From CADCTM01 sp049671305 (lineage in GTDB: Bacteria; Cyanobacteriota; Cyanobacteriia; Cyanobacteriales; Coleofasciculaceae): a stretch of 44,912 bases of DNA. A model generated the notes under the pieces. It did not search any database and was not told the origin of the DNA. It saw only the letters and a program-made list of their open reading frames with translations. The position numbers and the translations under genes are program-made. Of this stretch, positions 9,260 to 17,168 are shown piece after piece. The stretch spans positions 1-44,912 of the forward strand of contig JBATUR010000081.1 of assembly GCA_049671305.1 (NCBI GenBank), written 5' to 3'. Position 1 is the stretch's first letter; every line of letters begins with the position of its first letter.

Positions 9260-10327
9260 GTGTATTCAACGCTTGAGCAGAAATATCGACGCTTGCGAAA
9301 AGAACTAATTGCTGGTGCGATCGCTTTATTTGGAGTCGCCTGCATTGGTACTTTGTGGTATCGCTTTATCGAAGGCTGGTCGTGGTCAGATGCAGTCTAC
9401 ATGACTGTAATTACTTTAGCAACGGTTGGCTATGGAGAAACGAATCCTTTAGGACATCGTGGGCGCTTATTTACGATTTCTCTAATTTTGATGGGTGTTG
9501 TGAGTATTGGTTATATTGTCAATCGCTTTACGGAAGCTGTAATTCAAGGCTACTTTCAAGAAGGAATACGAGTAAGTCGGCGTAGGCGTTTTGTGGATTC
9601 TTTAAATCAACATTATATTCTTTGTGGGTTAGGTCGCACTGGGCGGCAAATTGCCAAAGAATTCAAGGACGAAAGTATTGCTTTTGTGATCATAGACTTG
9701 CAAAGTGAAGCTGTAGAGGAAGCAGTGGAGATGGGATACTTGGCGGTACAAGGGGATGCAACTCTTGATGAAACGCTGCTTAAGGTGGGAATTGAGCGAG
9801 CAATTTGTCTGGTGGCAGCACTACCGTCGGATGCCGAAAATCTTTATACTGTTTTATCGGCAAAAACTTTGAATCCACGAATTCGGGCAATTGCGCGGGC
9901 GAGTGCCGAAGAAGCCTTAACTAAGCTAAAACGGGCGGGGGCTGATGCAGTTGTATCCCCCTACATTACGGGAGGGCGGCGCATGGCAGCAGCGGCGCTA
10001 AGACCCCAGGTGCTAGATTTTATGGATGGCATTCTTACGGGGACAGACCGCTCATTTTATATAGAAGAGTTTGCCCTCGATCCTCAAAGTTGTCCTGCTG
10101 TTGGGCAAACACTACGGGAAGCTAGTTTGCGATCGCAGTCTGGGGCTTTAGTTTTGGCTATTCGGCGTGTAGATGGTGCTTTGATTGCAGGACCGACTGG
10201 GGAGACTCAATTACTAGCGGGAGATTTGTTAATCTGTATGGGTACGGCTGAACAACTACGCGAGTTGAACCGGATTTTGGTTCCGTTGCGATCGCATTTG
10301 CCGAGAAGACCGAAACATACTGAGTAA
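9260..10327 (+). CDS. Potassium channel with RCK (TrkA-N/TrkA-C) domains
   Basis: A two-transmembrane ion channel with a regulatory cytoplasmic part. TM1 lies at about 18-35, the pore loop carries the K+ selectivity filter TVGYGE at 55-60, and TM2 at about 70-90. The RCK domain begins with the Rossmann motif ILCGLGRTGRQIA near residue 115 and contains acidic nucleotide-binding positions (FVIIDLQ). A TrkA-C-like domain follows (about 265-345). The start is a GTG at 9260. Gating by a bound nucleotide or Ca2+ is a family property and is not shown here. Confidence 0.9.
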   Translation: MYSTLEQKYRRLRKELIAGAIALFGVACIGTLWYRFIEGWSWSDAVYMTVITLATVGYGETNPLGHRGRLFTISLILMGVVSIGYIVNRFTEAVIQGYFQEGIRVSRRRRFVDSLNQHYILCGLGRTGRQIAKEFKDESIAFVIIDLQSEAVEEAVEMGYLAVQGDATLDETLLKVGIERAICLVAALPSDAENLYTVLSAKTLNPRIRAIARASAEEALTKLKRAGADAVVSPYITGGRRMAAAALRPQVLDFMDGILTGTDRSFYIEEFALDPQSCPAVGQTLREASLRSQSGALVLAIRRVDGALIAGPTGETQLLAGDLLICMGTAEQLRELNRILVPLRSHLPRRPKHTE

Positions 10328-10363
10328 CGGCAGCTAACACCAGTAAATAAAGAGCAAAAAAAG

Positions 10364-10693
10364 ATGTTGAATGCCCACAACAACTTACATGATGCCCTCT
10401 ACAGACAAGGCGATGTTTTAATTAAGCGTGTGGCTAGCTTACCCCACGGCGCTCAAAAACGTGTTGGTGCTACTCTGGCTTATGGTGAAGTCACAGGGCA
10501 CAGCCATCGCTTTCGTACCGCTGATGCGGTTCAGTTGTGGGTGTTAGGTAGCGAGATGTTTTTGGAAGTTAAGGAAGCTATCGCTAGTTTGATTCATGAA
10601 GAACATCGGACAATTGAACTACCTCAAGGATTTTACCGCGTTTGGAAACAGCGCGAATACCGTCCTGATGCATTTGTAGAGGTGGAAGATTAA
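10364..10693 (+). CDS. Conserved small protein paired with a DUF6745 gene
   Basis: A 109-residue soluble protein without a known function. Visible features are RQGDVLIKRV near the N-terminus, the central GEVTGHSHRF, which is rich in potential metal-binding or polar residues, and FYRVWKQREYRPD near the end. Its TAA stop overlaps the ATG of the next gene by one base (TAATG), so the two are translationally coupled. From memory this protein usually accompanies DUF6745 proteins, which fits the neighbour. Confidence 0.7.
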   Translation: MLNAHNNLHDALYRQGDVLIKRVASLPHGAQKRVGATLAYGEVTGHSHRFRTADAVQLWVLGSEMFLEVKEAIASLIHEEHRTIELPQGFYRVWKQREYRPDAFVEVED

Positions 10694-11388
10694 TGCTCAA
10701 CCTGATGTCAAACGGGCGTGTACCAAGAAAAACCGCTAAACGACGCCTAACCGAAAATGAAGCTGTTTCTGCCGCTATTGCTCGAAAACTCATCCTTGAA
10801 CATGGCGCTTGGGATGGCATTCGAGTTTTAGGTCATCTAAATTTGCATGGTCAGTCGAGTCTTTATAATTTACCGCAAAATCTGACTTGTGAAAGCTTAG
10901 ATATTAGTGATTGTGTGAACCTGAAAACTCTGCCTGAAGGACTCCATGTTACCTATTGGATCGAGTTGGCAGGAAGCGGAATTACTAGTTTGCCGAGAGG
11001 TCATAATTTTATTTTGCGCTGGCGTGGCGTTCCGGTGAGCGATAAAATTGCTTTTGAGTCGGATTCGATTACAGGGCAAGATATTCTTAATACTCATAAC
11101 GTCGAGTTACGCCGAGTCTTGATGGAGCGGCTGGGATATGATCAGTTTTTGCAGCAAGTGGGAGGGTTGATACGCGATAGAGATCAAGATGCAGGTGGAG
11201 AACGTCAACTAGTTTATGTCCCTTTTGACGATGATGAACCTTTAATGGTCTTAAAAGTGATTTGCCCATCAACAGGACACTTGCATATTCTACGAGTTCC
11301 GCCCTATATGCAAAGTTGTCGTCAAGCTGTTGCTTGGATAGCCGGTTTTGAGCACCCTGATGATTATGATCCACTAATTGAGGCGTGA
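10693..11388 (+). CDS. DUF6745-like protein with leucine-rich-like N-terminus
   Basis: A 231-residue protein of unknown function. Residues about 45-115 contain short Leu-rich units (LDISDCVNLKTLPEGL, IELAGSGITSLPRG) resembling degenerate leucine-rich repeats. The C-terminal half has the DUF6745-type pattern: VELRRVLMERLGYDQFL, then a strand-rich segment ending LHILRVPPYMQSCRQAVAWIAG. It is coupled to the preceding 109-residue gene and faces the convergent VWA gene, 16 bp away. Confidence 0.7.
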   Translation: MLNLMSNGRVPRKTAKRRLTENEAVSAAIARKLILEHGAWDGIRVLGHLNLHGQSSLYNLPQNLTCESLDISDCVNLKTLPEGLHVTYWIELAGSGITSLPRGHNFILRWRGVPVSDKIAFESDSITGQDILNTHNVELRRVLMERLGYDQFLQQVGGLIRDRDQDAGGERQLVYVPFDDDEPLMVLKVICPSTGHLHILRVPPYMQSCRQAVAWIAGFEHPDDYDPLIEA

Positions 11389-11404
11389 TTTTGACGCTAA
11401 TTAT

Positions 11405-13240
11405 TTAATTATTTGTCGGCTGTACAAACCGCTTAATTTCACCACTGGCAATGTAAGATTTGCCATCAGGTGCCGTTTTAATTTCATCGACAACGTACAA
11501 CATTCCATCCTCACGCACTGAGCGGGGAAAACGCATATTCCAGTTTGGTTCATAGCCATCAGAAACTACCCGCGCCCGCAGCTTACTACCTTCTTTGACG
11601 CACTGAACCAAAACGCCATCTCCTACAGTATCAGTTGTCGGTAAGTCGGCGGCACTGGCTGGACCTTTGGATGCTTTTGTGCTGGTTGTTGCTCGGCGCT
11701 GCGGCGCAATGAAGATATCGGCTTCGCCTGGTTTGGCAAAGCGGCTGATTTTTCCTTGGACACGGTAGAATGTGCCATCCTTGGAGAGTTCCAAGCCTTC
11801 TACGACATAACGGGCTCCTTCGGCACGAATAGCGCGGGGAAATTGGATGTTTTTTGTTTTGTCGTAGGAGTCGGAGAGGACTTTAACCCGCAGCTTGCCG
11901 CCTTCTCGAACACAGTATAGTTCAACTCCTGAGCCGACTTCACTAACCAACGGCATGGCAGAAACTTGATCTCCAGCGGTGACACCGCGACCTGATAAAT
12001 CACTGCGGTTGCGTGTTAGGGTTTGGTAGGACTGGTCTAGTAGTTCTTTACGTCCGGCATTACCGAGGGTTTTTTGGGCAATGCTTCCGGCAAAATACTC
12101 TAGTTGCTCGATTTCTTCGGCTATTTCAAAATTCTCGTTTAAGCCTTTGAATTTTAAATCTTGAATTAGTGTCCGCAAAGTTTGTTCAGCTTCAGTATGC
12201 TGACCAAGTTCTGCTAAAGTTAGGGCGGTTTCTTTAGCTTTGGCGATCGTCAGGCGGCTTAATTCTAGGATAATCTTGCTAGAGGCGGCAAGGGCAGATT
12301 CTTCAATAGTGCCGACTTTGGCAATTATTTCTGCTGTGCCGGAAATGCTTTGAATTAGCTCATTTTGAACAACATCAGCGCTGTAATGTAGCTTTATAAT
12401 CGGCAAGTCGCCTACGGGAGCAGAAGCGATCGCTAAACTCAACCCCAGCAATTTGTCTTCGCCCTCGTAAAGTTCTCCCAAAGTAAGAACCGTTGCCCCA
12501 TCATTGCTAACTTGAGCCAAACTCAAGGTATCCACCAAGCTGACACCCTCCGCCAATTCCAGGGTAACAACCAAGTTTTGACCGACTACTGCCCGCAAAC
12601 TGTCAAGCTCAATGCTAAATACTTCAGTTGCTTCGTCGATGCTTTGGATAAAGTAAAAGTTGCCTTTTGCCGCCCTTGCCATGCCAATTAGCAGGTCTTC
12701 ATTAAAGCCCTGAGCAAAGCCTAGAGTGGTTGTCATCACGCCTTCTTCAGCTTTTTGCTTGGATGTGGCGGTGAGTACTTTGGGGTCTTGTATGCCCATA
12801 TTGGCATGACCATCGGTAAGCAGCAAAACCCGGTTAATTTTTTGCGGATCAAGTTGCTTTTTGACGTGCTCACAGCCTTTGAGCCAGCCGCCGGATAGGT
12901 TGGTGATGCCGCCGGCTCTAACTTTGCGTAGGGAATTTTTGAGGGCGGTTTTGTCTGTTACAGGTTGGGGCGGTACAACGGTATCTACGGCATCATCGTA
13001 AACGACAACGGAAAGCAGATCTTCTGGCTCAAGTTGCTCTACCACCGACTCGGCGGCTTTGAGGGCATGATGCAATGAGCTTCCTGCCATTGATCCTGAG
13101 CGATCAATTACTAGTGAAAGGTTGAGGTTACGGCGGGGAGACTCTGGGGTATCGGCACGAAAACGAAGTAGGAGATTTGTCTTTAATGATGCTCCTGTCG
13201 GTAGGATAGCTTGCTCAAAGTCATAACTCGTTTTAATCAT
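11405..13240 (-). CDS. von Willebrand factor A domain protein with duplicated C-terminal domain
   Basis: A 611-residue soluble VWA protein. The metal-ion-dependent adhesion site is intact: DRSGS at residues 46-50, the Thr in GGITNLSGG and the Asp in LLLTDGHANMG. A helical middle region follows. The C-terminus holds two copies of a roughly 65-residue domain at about 438-505 and 542-608; both share a Cys-V-(R/K)-E-G-x-K-L-R start, a central FPR motif, YVV, and a final G-(K/E)-I-(S/K)-R-F. A low-complexity linker joins the copies. The ligand is unknown; VWA domains generally mediate protein-protein assembly. It is not next to an AAA or kinase partner here. Confidence 0.82.
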   Translation of the reverse strand: MIKTSYDFEQAILPTGASLKTNLLLRFRADTPESPRRNLNLSLVIDRSGSMAGSSLHHALKAAESVVEQLEPEDLLSVVVYDDAVDTVVPPQPVTDKTALKNSLRKVRAGGITNLSGGWLKGCEHVKKQLDPQKINRVLLLTDGHANMGIQDPKVLTATSKQKAEEGVMTTTLGFAQGFNEDLLIGMARAAKGNFYFIQSIDEATEVFSIELDSLRAVVGQNLVVTLELAEGVSLVDTLSLAQVSNDGATVLTLGELYEGEDKLLGLSLAIASAPVGDLPIIKLHYSADVVQNELIQSISGTAEIIAKVGTIEESALAASSKIILELSRLTIAKAKETALTLAELGQHTEAEQTLRTLIQDLKFKGLNENFEIAEEIEQLEYFAGSIAQKTLGNAGRKELLDQSYQTLTRNRSDLSGRGVTAGDQVSAMPLVSEVGSGVELYCVREGGKLRVKVLSDSYDKTKNIQFPRAIRAEGARYVVEGLELSKDGTFYRVQGKISRFAKPGEADIFIAPQRRATTSTKASKGPASAADLPTTDTVGDGVLVQCVKEGSKLRARVVSDGYEPNWNMRFPRSVREDGMLYVVDEIKTAPDGKSYIASGEIKRFVQPTNN

Positions 13241-13394
13241 TTTTGTCTGCCTCTTGAATTGAAGAGTAATAAGTTATCAGCTTTTATGATTTTACTGCCA
13301 ATTTGTTTTGTGAAGTCTGGGTTTTTGGCAGGTGGCTTTTGGCTAAAATCAGGAATTATCTGATTACCTATTTAGCTGATTAACTGACGTTGTG

Positions 13395-13883
13395 TTAATT
13401 ACTAATTGGCATTTTTTGGACTTTCCAACCATGTAAAGCGGCGATATTTTTTAAGACAGGTTTGATAATTTTGGGCGGTGCAGATGTTAGTAAGGTGCTG
13501 GGATAAACGGCTTTTCCCCAGTGAGGATGTTCTAAGACGCGGCATCTGTTACGAATTAGGGGTAAGTCTAAAAGTGCTTTGACGACGGCGGTATCATCGT
13601 GAGGAATTTCACCAGGGCGAGAAAGTAGGGGATAGCCTGTGCGAGGATCGATGAGGTTGCTGGGATAATTGCGATCGCGTAAAGTAAAAGCGAAATCAAA
13701 ACCGAAGCGCATAAACTTCTCCCGCAGTCGCTCTTTTTCTCGCTCAACTTGGAGCGATGTTTCTACTAATTCATATCGAGATTGTTGTAAAACAATAATT
13801 ACCCATAAAACAGGTAAATTCCAATCAGGTAAGACACGCTCTAAGTTGTTGACAATGAAGGGACTAGGAGGGTGGACAGACAT
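13395..13883 (-). CDS. MMADHC-like (methylmalonic aciduria and homocystinuria type D-like) protein
   Basis: Resembles the cyanobacterial family annotated after the human cobalamin-trafficking protein MMADHC; the bacterial function is unproven. Conserved features are SVHPPSPFIV at the N-terminus, VLPDW, VIIVLQQSRYEL, LREKFMRFGFDFAF, IDPRTGYPLLSRPGEIPHDD and GKAVYPSTLL. I start at the ATG at 13883 (162 residues), which follows an AGGACAGG purine-rich stretch and lies at the conserved beginning. The same frame can extend upstream to a TTG at 14030, adding 49 residues that look unconserved. Confidence 0.65.
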   Translation of the reverse strand: MSVHPPSPFIVNNLERVLPDWNLPVLWVIIVLQQSRYELVETSLQVEREKERLREKFMRFGFDFAFTLRDRNYPSNLIDPRTGYPLLSRPGEIPHDDTAVVKALLDLPLIRNRCRVLEHPHWGKAVYPSTLLTSAPPKIIKPVLKNIAALHGWKVQKMPISN

Positions 13884-14030
13884 TTGAACAGCCTGTCCTG
13901 TTTTGGTAACCAGATTAAGAGCATTGCGGTTAGTGATTAGCAATTTGAATTTGAGCTGGTTCAGAGAAAAATTATAAGCTACTTTTTGAGCCTTTACTAA
14001 TCTTACGTCAAAGTTTACAATCTTGGTCAA

Positions 14031-14330
14031 ATTACCAAGTTACTTTTTGCTGATCAAATAACTGTATGTAGTGATAGTAACAAGTCAGGTATCTCTAGTC
14101 CTTTGATGTTGCCACGCCGGAAAATCAATAATCTATACTCGTTCTTTGTCTGATTTAGAAGAAAGAAGTGTTTTCTTTTTGCCCCCTAAAAATATAAATA
14201 CCATAAATTTTACCCATGTTTTTTAGGATGCGCTTAAGTTTGAATTTGTTAAGCTATAGAATTAGGCATCCTCTAAAATGTTTATCCTGATTGAGGATGA
14301 TTAACTCATTATTGACAATCTAAAATCACC
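14031..14330. other. AT-rich gap upstream of the methyltransferase with a nested inverted repeat
   Basis: No gene is visible. The main structure is at 14221-14278: TTTTAGGATGC (14221-14231) pairs with GCATCCT-c-TAAAA (14266-14278, one bulged base), enclosing a second inverted repeat, GCTTAA (14232-14237) with TTAAGC (14249-14254). It ends 52 bp before the methyltransferase ATG and could be an operator or a 5'-leader hairpin. Confidence 0.45.
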
Positions 14331-15632
14331 ATGCCAAAAATCCGTTTTATTGACTTATTTTCTGGAATAGGAGGAATGCGATTAGCTTTTGAACAAGCGG
14401 CTCAGTCTTATCAACTAGAAACAGAATGTATTTTAAGTAGTGAAATAAATAAAGATGCACAATCAGTTTATCAAAATAACTTTGCTCACAGTCCTTTAGG
14501 TGATGTTCGAGAGATAGAACAATTGCCAAAACATGATTTTTTACTTGCAGGTTTTCCTTGTCAATCTTTTTCTTATGCTGGAAAGAAGGCTGGTTTTGGT
14601 GATACGAGAGGAACCCTGTTTTTTGAAATCATGAGGTTAGTAGATACAAATAAGCCTAAAGCTTTTATTTTTGAAAATGTGCGAGGACTCCTCACTAATG
14701 ATGGGGGGAAAACTATTGAAACTATCAAGCATGAAATAACGAAAAGAGGCTATAGTTTTAATATATTTTTACTAAATAGTGCCAATTTTAATTTACCGCA
14801 AAATCGAGTTAGAGTTTATATTGTGGGAATTTTAGATGCAACACCCCAATTTAATTTAGTCTCTGATTCGGGTTTCAAAGATTCTCATTCTTATAATCCT
14901 CAACAACTTTCTTTGTTTGATAACCACAAAAATTTGATCACCGTTGCTGATATACTAGAAGAATCGCCACCAACAAAATATGATTGTTCTGTCAAGTTTG
15001 TTACAGCGTTAAAGCGAGTTTTAAAAGATGATTTACAACGCTTACATGGTATAAGATTAATTGATTATCGAGGCGGTAATTCTCTACATTCTTGGGAATT
15101 GGGATTAAGAGGGAATTGCAGCAAGGAAGAAATTGAATTGATGAATCTTTTTATCTTGAAGCGCCGTAATAAATCATTTGGCAGTGAGCAAGATGGCAAG
15201 CTTTTAACCAAAGAACAAATAGCCATATTTTATCGTCATCCAAAATTAGATATATTGCTAGATTGTTTGGTAACCAAGAATTATCTTCAATTAGTAAACC
15301 ATAAATATAAGCCTGTTGCAGGTAACTTTTCTTTTGAAGTTTATAAGTTTTTAGATCCGGCAAAGATTGCCATTACACTTGTAGCTAGTGATGCCAATAG
15401 ATTAGGGGTTTATCACAACAAACGTATCCGCCGTATTACTCCCCGCGAAGCAGCAAGATTACAAGGATTTCCTGACAACTTTAGGCTGCATACTAATGAT
15501 GACAAAGCTTACTATCAACTGGGAAATTCAGTAAGTATTAATGTAGTTAAGGCTGTTGCTAAGGAAGTGATTAAGAATACTTTTAGTTTTAGTAAAGACG
15601 GCAATAATCAGCTTGAATTAGCGTCTTGCTAG
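14331..15632 (+). CDS. DNA (cytosine-5-)-methyltransferase
   Basis: C5-cytosine DNA methyltransferase of 433 residues, using S-adenosylmethionine. Motif I is FSGIGG (10-15), motif IV is the PCQ loop with catalytic Cys77, motif VI is ENV (115-117), motif VIII is QNRVR (157-161), and the C-terminal motifs appear as ITPREAARLQGFPDNF and YYQLGNSVSINV. Residues of about 170-360 form the target-recognition region, so the recognised sequence cannot be read. No restriction endonuclease is adjacent in this window, so it is an orphan or has a distant partner. It is more AT-rich than its neighbours and has an isolated position, both consistent with transfer. Confidence 0.9.
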   Translation: MPKIRFIDLFSGIGGMRLAFEQAAQSYQLETECILSSEINKDAQSVYQNNFAHSPLGDVREIEQLPKHDFLLAGFPCQSFSYAGKKAGFGDTRGTLFFEIMRLVDTNKPKAFIFENVRGLLTNDGGKTIETIKHEITKRGYSFNIFLLNSANFNLPQNRVRVYIVGILDATPQFNLVSDSGFKDSHSYNPQQLSLFDNHKNLITVADILEESPPTKYDCSVKFVTALKRVLKDDLQRLHGIRLIDYRGGNSLHSWELGLRGNCSKEEIELMNLFILKRRNKSFGSEQDGKLLTKEQIAIFYRHPKLDILLDCLVTKNYLQLVNHKYKPVAGNFSFEVYKFLDPAKIAITLVASDANRLGVYHNKRIRRITPREAARLQGFPDNFRLHTNDDKAYYQLGNSVSINVVKAVAKEVIKNTFSFSKDGNNQLELASC

Positions 15633-16110
15633 AATGTGGGCTAATCATCACTTCTTCAAAACGGCAGGAAGTAGTTAAGGTTGAGTCAATCTACCTAATT
15701 TCGCCCGTGATCATGCTCCTAATTGACGGGGTGAGTGTCCGGTTTTTGGGTCGTCGATATGCCCTGAAGCGCCCCAAGGCAGCCCAAAAGTAATTTTTTG
15801 TAAGCAAATGACCTAAAGAATAAGGAGGGCGTGATGCCTAATTTAGCCCAAGTTCAGGAGGTTTTTTAGGTTAGTTAGAGTCAATCGGCTACTCTAGACT
15901 TTGGCAAAAAACAACTCGATTATAGACGGTGGTTGCTGCCAATCGCGAGTATAATGCCCGTGTAATAGTGATTAAAAGCCTGGTTTAGATAATTGAGGTG
16001 TCACTGAAACCGATAATACCAGTTGTTAATTATTAGTTGTTACTGAGAAAAAGTCAGACTAACAACTAGCGACTAACCGCTGACAACCAACAACTTACGG
16101 GTTCTTAACA
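15633..16110. other. 478-bp gap without a clear gene; possible promoter and hairpin
   Basis: No convincing coding region. A strong Shine-Dalgarno (AAGGAGGG, about 15822-15829) precedes an ATG that encodes only 11 residues before a stop (about 15835-15870), which may be a degraded gene start or a leader peptide. TATAAT occurs at 15950-15955 and could be a -10 element for the downstream YdcF-like gene. Around 16030-16070 TAGTTGTTA and TAACAACTA form an imperfect hairpin in short repeat-like DNA. Confidence 0.35.
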
Positions 16111-17109
16111 ATGTTCCTACTACTTACCCAAGTCCTGCTGTGGCTGCTGGTTACAGTTCTTCTCTATAACTTGCTCGTCAAAGTTATTCCCAAATCCTAC
16201 CTTACCCTGCTTGGGGGTTTGTTTGTATTTGCCATCATTGTGCTGGCGTTTTTCTTCCCTGGTGAAAGGCTGGTGGCAACTGCATGGAGTGTGCTATCGT
16301 TCCCCCTCAAACCTGTGGGAGCGACAATTTTGCTGTTGAGCGTTGCCCTTAATCAAGGGCTGAAAAACCGAAATCAGATTGTGGCGGCACTAATGATTTT
16401 GTTAATTACAAGTACGCCGTTTTTCTCGACTCTACTAGCTCGTAGTCTAGAACTTGGAGAAGTCAGCCCGACTGCCACTGGAGCCGGAGCTCCTGCTGCT
16501 CCAGCCCAAACTGCAGGGGCAATTGTCTTGCTGGGGCAGGGAACCACACAGGCGAATCTGCCGCCCCGGACGCAGGTACAATTGACTGATACAGGCAATC
16601 GTATCTTGTTTACATCAGAGGTATATCGGCAACAGCGATCCTTGGGTGCTAGCCCAATTGTGATTGTTAGTGCAGGTCCAAGGGCAGAGGCACAAGGAGG
16701 CAACCAAGCGGCTGAAGCCAATGATATTGCAACATTGCTAGTACAATTAGGTGTCCCACGCGATCGCATTGTCGCTGAACCCAGAAGTACCGATTTACGG
16801 AGTAGCGCCGAACAGGTAAGAAGCATCCTCAGCCGTCGCGGCATCGGTGGTACGCGGGTGATTGTCATCACTTCTGGCTATAATAGCCGTCTGGCACGAC
16901 TGACTTATACTAATGCTGGTATCAACGTCATTTCTCGACCGAGCAACTTTATTGCTGTTCAACCTGGAACGCGAGAAAATCTCAATCTTAGCATCAGTTC
17001 TTTTATACCTTCTGTGGAATCACTCAGCATCAGTACGCGAATTGTTAATGAATTCTACACAACAATTTACTACTACTTACGAGGCTGGTTAGCACCAACA
17101 AACATTTAG
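16111..17109 (+). CDS. YdcF-like (DUF218) membrane protein
   Basis: A 332-residue protein with about four hydrophobic segments in the first 120 residues, then a cytoplasmic or periplasmic DUF218/YdcF-type domain. The domain starts with AIVLLGQG, contains NDIATLLVQLGVPRDRIVAEPRSTDLRSSAEQ, the usual acidic/Asn-rich ligand region, and VIVITSGYNSRLARL. Family members such as ElyC/SanA have envelope-related roles and YdcF binds S-adenosylmethionine; which applies here is unknown. An Ala/Pro/Gly-rich linker separates membrane part and domain. Confidence 0.8.
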   Translation: MFLLLTQVLLWLLVTVLLYNLLVKVIPKSYLTLLGGLFVFAIIVLAFFFPGERLVATAWSVLSFPLKPVGATILLLSVALNQGLKNRNQIVAALMILLITSTPFFSTLLARSLELGEVSPTATGAGAPAAPAQTAGAIVLLGQGTTQANLPPRTQVQLTDTGNRILFTSEVYRQQRSLGASPIVIVSAGPRAEAQGGNQAAEANDIATLLVQLGVPRDRIVAEPRSTDLRSSAEQVRSILSRRGIGGTRVIVITSGYNSRLARLTYTNAGINVISRPSNFIAVQPGTRENLNLSISSFIPSVESLSISTRIVNEFYTTIYYYLRGWLAPTNI

Positions 17110-17168
17110 CTTAGTAGACAAGTCGTAGGTTCAGAAGGGCAAAGTCAGGATTATGTTTCTTGACTTTG

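Noticed and set aside
15835..15870. Short gene with strong Shine-Dalgarno upstream of the YdcF-like gene
   Set aside because: It encodes only 11 residues with no sign of conservation or a domain; kept as a remark on the gap.
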